Assembly: GCA_019057475.1 (NCBI GenBank)
Contig: DXJO01000010.1
Span: 169,460 to 233,459 of the forward strand
From: Candidatus Thorarchaeota archaeon
GTDB lineage: Archaea > Asgardarchaeota > Thorarchaeia > Thorarchaeales > Thorarchaeaceae
Direction: 5' to 3'
DNA: 64,000 nucleotides
Shown: piece by piece, positions 60,195-64,000 of the stretch
Numbering within the stretch: position 1 is the first letter of the stretch
Layout: each line of letters begins with the position of its first letter
Made by a program: the position numbers and the translations under genes
The notes under the pieces: model-generated
What the model was told of the DNA's origin: nothing
The model's input: only the letters and a program-made list of their open reading frames with translations
Database searches by the model: none

Positions 60195-61289
60195 TCACTT
60201 CGGTCCCAGCGCCATCCTAATGGCTGTGTTGAAGTCTTCAGGAGTTATGAGTGGGGACTCGATCTTGAGGTCCTTGTAGGCTTTTTCGATTCTTGGAAGG
60301 ATTTCTTCCTCGGTTGTCTTCACCCCAATAAGAGCCTTCTCGAGTCCAGAGATCGCGTCGCTTGGCAACATGAAGAAGTCGCCACTGATGACAATCTCAT
60401 GGATTCGATCTTCAACTTCCTCCACAGTGATCCTGATGAGACCTCCTTCTGCCTTGTAGCTAGCAGTTCCAATCTGTGTGGTGGCCGAGATTCGCACTGT
60501 TCTGGCATCGAGTCTGCCACGTCGTCTCCAGTGCAACCATTCGTCAGAGAGGTACCTACCCCTCATCCGAGCCATGCGACTCTTCTCCCAATCTGATAGA
60601 TGTCCCAGCTTGAGCTCTATGTCAAGGGTTTCCTCGTACAGTCGCACAAGGTCCTTTTTGACTTCGTCGCGGTCTGGAATTCCCCCTGTTTCGAGCAGGA
60701 TTGTGCTCATCCTCTCTCTCAAGCTCTTTGCAATCTTGTCCCTGAATTTTTCGTCTGGCACTCTCAGCACCTTCACCATCATATCGAAGTTGAAGTCGAA
60801 GATTAGATTTCCAGTCAGGATTCTTGCGTCACCGACATCACCCGCTCCGTTTCCAGAAACCTTCTTGCCTCCAGCTTGAATGTCGTTGACAGGTTTAAAT
60901 TCAGCATCGATTCCAAGATTCCTATAGGCTTGGACCGGCGCCTGCAGGAATTTCCGGTAGTATGCGTCTATGCCCTTGGGTGTTGTTGGACTGTCGATTC
61001 TACCTATGAGTTGATAGAACATCTGACCATCGTCAAGGTAGACCCCGCCTCCCCCAATCACTCTTCGAGTAACAAAGATATCATTCTTCCGACAGAACTC
61101 GAGGTCAATGTCTTTGTCAATCTCTTGGAAGTAACCCAAGCTAACGAGTGGTTTTGCCGGCCAACAGATAACGAGAGTATTCTCAGATTCGCCCTCAGTT
61201 ATTCCTTGGGCAATCATGTCGTAAATTGTCTGCGTTTCCAGCGGGTCAATGGGCCCGAGGTCCAACAGTCGCCAAGTTTCGAGTGTCAT
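60195..61289 (-). CDS. lplA: Lipoate-protein ligase A-like protein with C-terminal accessory domain
   Basis: ~364 residues. LVSLGYFQEIDKDIDLEFC and RRVIGGGGVYLDDGQMFYQL form the biotin/lipoate ligase core, NDIQAGGKKVSGNGAGDVGD the substrate-lysine motif (GGKKVSG), and LTGNLIFDFNFDMM its end. A further ~120 residues (from SYKAEGGLIRITVEE) resemble the accessory domain that in some archaea is the separate LplB. It adds lipoyl groups to H-protein or 2-oxoacid dehydrogenases. TATA AATAAATAG near 61325-61333 supports ATG 61289 over 61319. Confidence 0.87.
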   Translation of the reverse strand: MTLETWRLLDLGPIDPLETQTIYDMIAQGITEGESENTLVICWPAKPLVSLGYFQEIDKDIDLEFCRKNDIFVTRRVIGGGGVYLDDGQMFYQLIGRIDSPTTPKGIDAYYRKFLQAPVQAYRNLGIDAEFKPVNDIQAGGKKVSGNGAGDVGDARILTGNLIFDFNFDMMVKVLRVPDEKFRDKIAKSLRERMSTILLETGGIPDRDEVKKDLVRLYEETLDIELKLGHLSDWEKSRMARMRGRYLSDEWLHWRRRGRLDARTVRISATTQIGTASYKAEGGLIRITVEEVEDRIHEIVISGDFFMLPSDAISGLEKALIGVKTTEEEILPRIEKAYKDLKIESPLITPEDFNTAIRMALGPK

Positions 61290-61431
61290 CGTGATTACTG
61301 GTGGAAATCCGCAGAACATAAAATCCTATTTATTCAACCGTGGCTGCGAATTGAAGAATTGGGCATCAAGCTTCTGTCCCTTTCACTGCCAACAGTTGGA
61401 CTAACTCTTGATATTTAAATTAACTAGAATT

Positions 61432-62778
61432 CTAAGCTGCATATTTCATTCCTTTTATCTTGAAGTATGGAATCAATGCACTATTATCCTGATCTCGAAT
61501 GGCTTTGCGTTCTTTACTCAAGGCTACAATGTTCTTCAATCCCTCAAAGAGGTTTCCAGTGATGGATATCTCTTTGAGAGTGCAGACAATCTCACCATTC
61601 TTAATCAGCTGACCCCCCTTCACGGGTCCAGTAAAAATGCCTGAAACAGGATCGGGAAATGCGCTGACACGTGGAATAAGAAGCCCATGATCAACATCAG
61701 AGATGATATCATCTAACGACCGCTCTCCAGGTGCAATGTCGATATTGGTTGTTGAGATTGTAGGTGATTTTCTAAAATCGCCACTGGCATGTCCAGTTGA
61801 TGAGAGGCCTTCCCTATTTGCGGCAAATGTATCATAGAGAATACCCTTGAAAACACCCTTCTCAATTATGGGATGTCTTTGATGAGGGACACCCTCACGG
61901 TCAAAAGAACTACTTCCTGTCAACCCTTCAAGGGTACCATCATCCACGATTGTCAAATTAGGTACAGCAATTTCCTCTCCAAGTCTATCAGCTAGATAGC
62001 TTGACCCTGATTGAATCTGAGTAGCACTTGCTGCCGTTAAAACGATGCTAAGTAACTCAGCCATTGCATCAGGGGTTATTATCGCAGGCCCTTCGAAGCT
62101 TTCTGTTTTCTCAGCACCAAGATTTCTAAGAACCTTCTCTGCATACTTTTTAGCGGTGCCATCGATGTCTACATCTTTGATCCTCACAACTGAATCATAC
62201 TCGTAATCAAATGAGCCAATGTCATCACCGTCAATTGCCATACCAAAAATGAACCAGTACAAACTAGAGCGTAGATCAAATGATTCGATGCCAGTAGAGG
62301 AAACAATTGCAGTTTCCCGTGTACTGACTTCAAAGGATCCCGCGTCAATAGAGATTCTTTCATCAAATGCTTTAGATGAATCGAGCAAATTCTGACTGTA
62401 ACCCAATACATCATCCATTGTGAGCTTTTCAATTGCTGAATCGTATAACCCAGCTACTTTCGAAACACTCTGGGGATCGGGGAGGGTGTAGTAATCCAAA
62501 GAGGGCGTTGTCTTTGCAATGGACACAGCTACTTCGATACCTTTCTGTATTCGCTCAGCATCAAGGGAATTAACACCTGCGAATCCAAGCGCTTTCTTAA
62601 TCAGAACACGAATTCCTACACCTTCAAGAATTGATCCAGTAGCAGACTTGAGAGTGTTGGCCTCAAAATTGACTGACTTGTTACGTATTCTTTGTCCGAA
62701 CAGCTCAACCTCATCAGCTCCAAGTTTTAATGCCTTCTCTACGAATGGCTCAAGCGATTTCAGTACCTCATTCGCCAT
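61432..62778 (-). CDS. pmbA: PmbA/TldE-type modulator of TldD protease
   Basis: ~448 residues. It pairs with TldD to make a metallopeptidase. VELFGQRIRNKSVNFEANTL, VGIRVLIKKALGFAGVNSLD, DGTLEGLTGSSSFDREGVPH and KGILYDTFAANREGLSSTGH mark the family; the metal-ligand HExxH-like motif is absent as expected for the TldE partner. AGGAGGTG precedes ATG 62778, overlapping the end of tldD. The base composition of this and the next gene looks more A/T-rich than elsewhere. Confidence 0.92.
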   Translation of the reverse strand: MANEVLKSLEPFVEKALKLGADEVELFGQRIRNKSVNFEANTLKSATGSILEGVGIRVLIKKALGFAGVNSLDAERIQKGIEVAVSIAKTTPSLDYYTLPDPQSVSKVAGLYDSAIEKLTMDDVLGYSQNLLDSSKAFDERISIDAGSFEVSTRETAIVSSTGIESFDLRSSLYWFIFGMAIDGDDIGSFDYEYDSVVRIKDVDIDGTAKKYAEKVLRNLGAEKTESFEGPAIITPDAMAELLSIVLTAASATQIQSGSSYLADRLGEEIAVPNLTIVDDGTLEGLTGSSSFDREGVPHQRHPIIEKGVFKGILYDTFAANREGLSSTGHASGDFRKSPTISTTNIDIAPGERSLDDIISDVDHGLLIPRVSAFPDPVSGIFTGPVKGGQLIKNGEIVCTLKEISITGNLFEGLKNIVALSKERKAIRDQDNSALIPYFKIKGMKYAA

Positions 62779-62779
62779 T

Positions 62780-64000
62780 TCATGCACCTCCTACATCACC
62801 TGAAACCAATGCTATAGCACGTGTGGTTCCACCACCACCATCAACCTTAGCAAGTTGACCCTTGCCACAATGTCCGGCACCCATATCTAATCGCCATTCT
62901 TTGCTGATTGCATCTACAGACCTGAGAACATCAAAGGCATTTCCTGTGAGTGAGAGACTTCGAACAGGTTGTCCAATCTCACCATTCACAATTTCAAGTG
63001 CCTCGGTCATTTCAAACATAAACTCTGCACTACTATCAGCTTGACCTCCACCAGCTCGTCTGCACAAGTAACCAAACTTGATCCCTTCAAGTAATTCCTC
63101 TTCTGAGAAATCTCCAGGCTCTAGGTATGTGTTTCTCATCCGAATAAGTGGTTCAACATCATACTCAAAGGCACGCTCATTACCAGTGGGGGCGACACCA
63201 AAATGATGGGCTGAATGCCTACTATGGAGATAGGACTTTAAAACCCCCTTCTCGATAATCACTGTCTTTTCTGCTTTCACACCAGCATCATCTACAGCTA
63301 GCCAACCTGCTGCATAATCCTGTTCACCTGAGTCAACCATAGTAACCTGTTCATTTGCGACGTGCGTTCCAATCTTTCCTTTGGCAGCACTTCCTGACAT
63401 AACAAAGTCGCTCTCTACAGTATGACCAATTGCCTCATGGCAGATGATTCCAACTACTTCGGGCTCCATCACAACGGTGTGTTTTCCACCCTTTGGAAAT
63501 GGTGCATCTAGTAGCTTTACAGCATAGTCCGCAACAAATTCAGCCATTTCTAAGGGATTCTTCTGTTCAAAGATCTCCCATCCACCAGTTATCCCATAGG
63601 TCGACCAGCTTGGTACAATCTTGCCTGCTTCCGCAGCAACAGCACGGAGGATTATACTTGGTCTGCTATCGAACAATTCTACGCTAGTACCATCTGAGTT
63701 CATTATGATGCGATGGTTTCTTGGTTCGCGCACCCAAGAGTCAGACCCACTTATTTTGTCATCATAATTGGTGATAATCGAGTCAAGCTCTTTTACCAGA
63801 CCAACTATCTCTTCCATATCATGATTTTCAAAGGGATCTTTTCCAACCGACTTGAATGTCCCTTTGACTGGCTTTATCGGGGCAATCTCGATTTTATTTT
63901 TCATACTCCTTGCTAGATTTCTTGCAGCAGTGACCGCGTTTTCTAGGGTTTCATCCACAGCAGTCCTATCTAGTTTGCTTGTACTAGCATAGCCCCATGC
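62780..64000 (-). CDS. tldD: TldD-type metalloprotease, 5' end cut by window
   Basis: The frame is open to the window edge: before the GTG at 63958 the in-frame residues AWGYASTSKLDRTAV continue, matching TldD's N-terminal W-G-(F/Y)-A-S motif, so the start lies beyond 64000. EVVGIICHEAIGHTVESDFV holds the HExxH-type zinc site (HEAIGH), and SGSAAKGKIGTHVANEQVTM plus GGGQADSSAEFMFEMTEALE are family motifs. It degrades small peptides with PmbA, which follows immediately. Confidence 0.93.
   Translation of the reverse strand, partial: AWGYASTSKLDRTAVDETLENAVTAARNLARSMKNKIEIAPIKPVKGTFKSVGKDPFENHDMEEIVGLVKELDSIITNYDDKISGSDSWVREPRNHRIIMNSDGTSVELFDSRPSIILRAVAAEAGKIVPSWSTYGITGGWEIFEQKNPLEMAEFVADYAVKLLDAPFPKGGKHTVVMEPEVVGIICHEAIGHTVESDFVMSGSAAKGKIGTHVANEQVTMVDSGEQDYAAGWLAVDDAGVKAEKTVIIEKGVLKSYLHSRHSAHHFGVAPTGNERAFEYDVEPLIRMRNTYLEPGDFSEEELLEGIKFGYLCRRAGGGQADSSAEFMFEMTEALEIVNGEIGQPVRSLSLTGNAFDVLRSVDAISKEWRLDMGAGHCGKGQLAKVDGGGGTTRAIALVSGDVGGA

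Overview
The window looks like a stretch of an Asgard archaeal chromosome, plausibly Thorarchaeota-like. This rests on A-type (V/A) ATPase subunits, TATA-box promoters with short leaders, frequent TTG/GTG starts, a Rab/Ras-type small GTPase, a protein with an Ena/VASP-like actin-binding motif, an archaeal HerA-type ATPase, archaeal PyrF and TrmI, and tetrahydrofolate C1 genes. It is roughly 50% GC by eye. Genes are dense on both strands. I found no rRNA, tRNA or CRISPR array.

Layout. 1-3.4 kb: UPF0182 membrane protein (cut by the window edge) and a sugar-nucleotide epimerase. 3.6-9.8 kb: membrane arm of a complex I-like/Fpo-like proton pump (J split in two, K, L, M, N). 9.8-12.4 kb: unknown membrane proteins and a GIY-YIG protein. 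12.4-16.1 kb: FGGY kinase, a broken copy and an intact copy of a LarA-like racemase. 16.1-18.5 kb: a transposon carrying a 710-residue TnpB/Cas12-like nuclease. 18.5-24.5 kb: A-type ATPase C, K, E, H, I on alternating strands. 24.5-35.3 kb: a long helical protein, a winged-helix regulator, TrmI, a HerA-like ATPase, Nudix, PyrF and an aminotransferase. 35.3-39 kb: bshC-bshA and divergent bshB, a bacillithiol-type pathway. 39-40.8 kb: VASP-motif protein and GlmM. 41.2-49.4 kb: alpha/beta hydrolase, small GTPase, NAD kinase-like, SAM hydrolase, saccharopine dehydrogenase-like, ACR3 and others. 49.5-53.7 kb: second FGGY kinase, an alpha/alpha-toroid protein and a RuBisCO-like protein. 53.8-58 kb: formate-THF ligase, FolD and a bifunctional FTCD. 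58-64 kb: GHMP kinase, double GNAT, LplA, and PmbA/TldD (TldD cut by the edge).

The most striking pattern is a family of five related mobile elements. One (C, 16128-18459) carries the nuclease. Two of ~190 bp (A, 3576-3764; E, 52132-52321) share both its ends and look like non-autonomous satellites. Two of ~281 bp (B, 10607-10887; D, 40928-41208) are a related subfamily. In all five the left end faces the 5' end of a neighbouring gene. Four carry an outward TATA-like box 55-58 bp from that end (C has a weaker one at ~46 bp), and all five have a 14-codon stop-free frame beginning with ATG, GTG or TTG. In A and D this frame is fused in frame to the downstream gene (NuoJ and an alpha/beta hydrolase), so the element supplies promoter, start codon and N-terminus. 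The right ends share a hairpin (A, C, E) that could be part of an omega-RNA.

Two other systems stand out: a small coiled-coil/proline-rich protein ending in a near-copy of the Ena/VASP F-actin-binding motif (38979-39371), and a complete bshA/bshB/bshC set in an archaeon.
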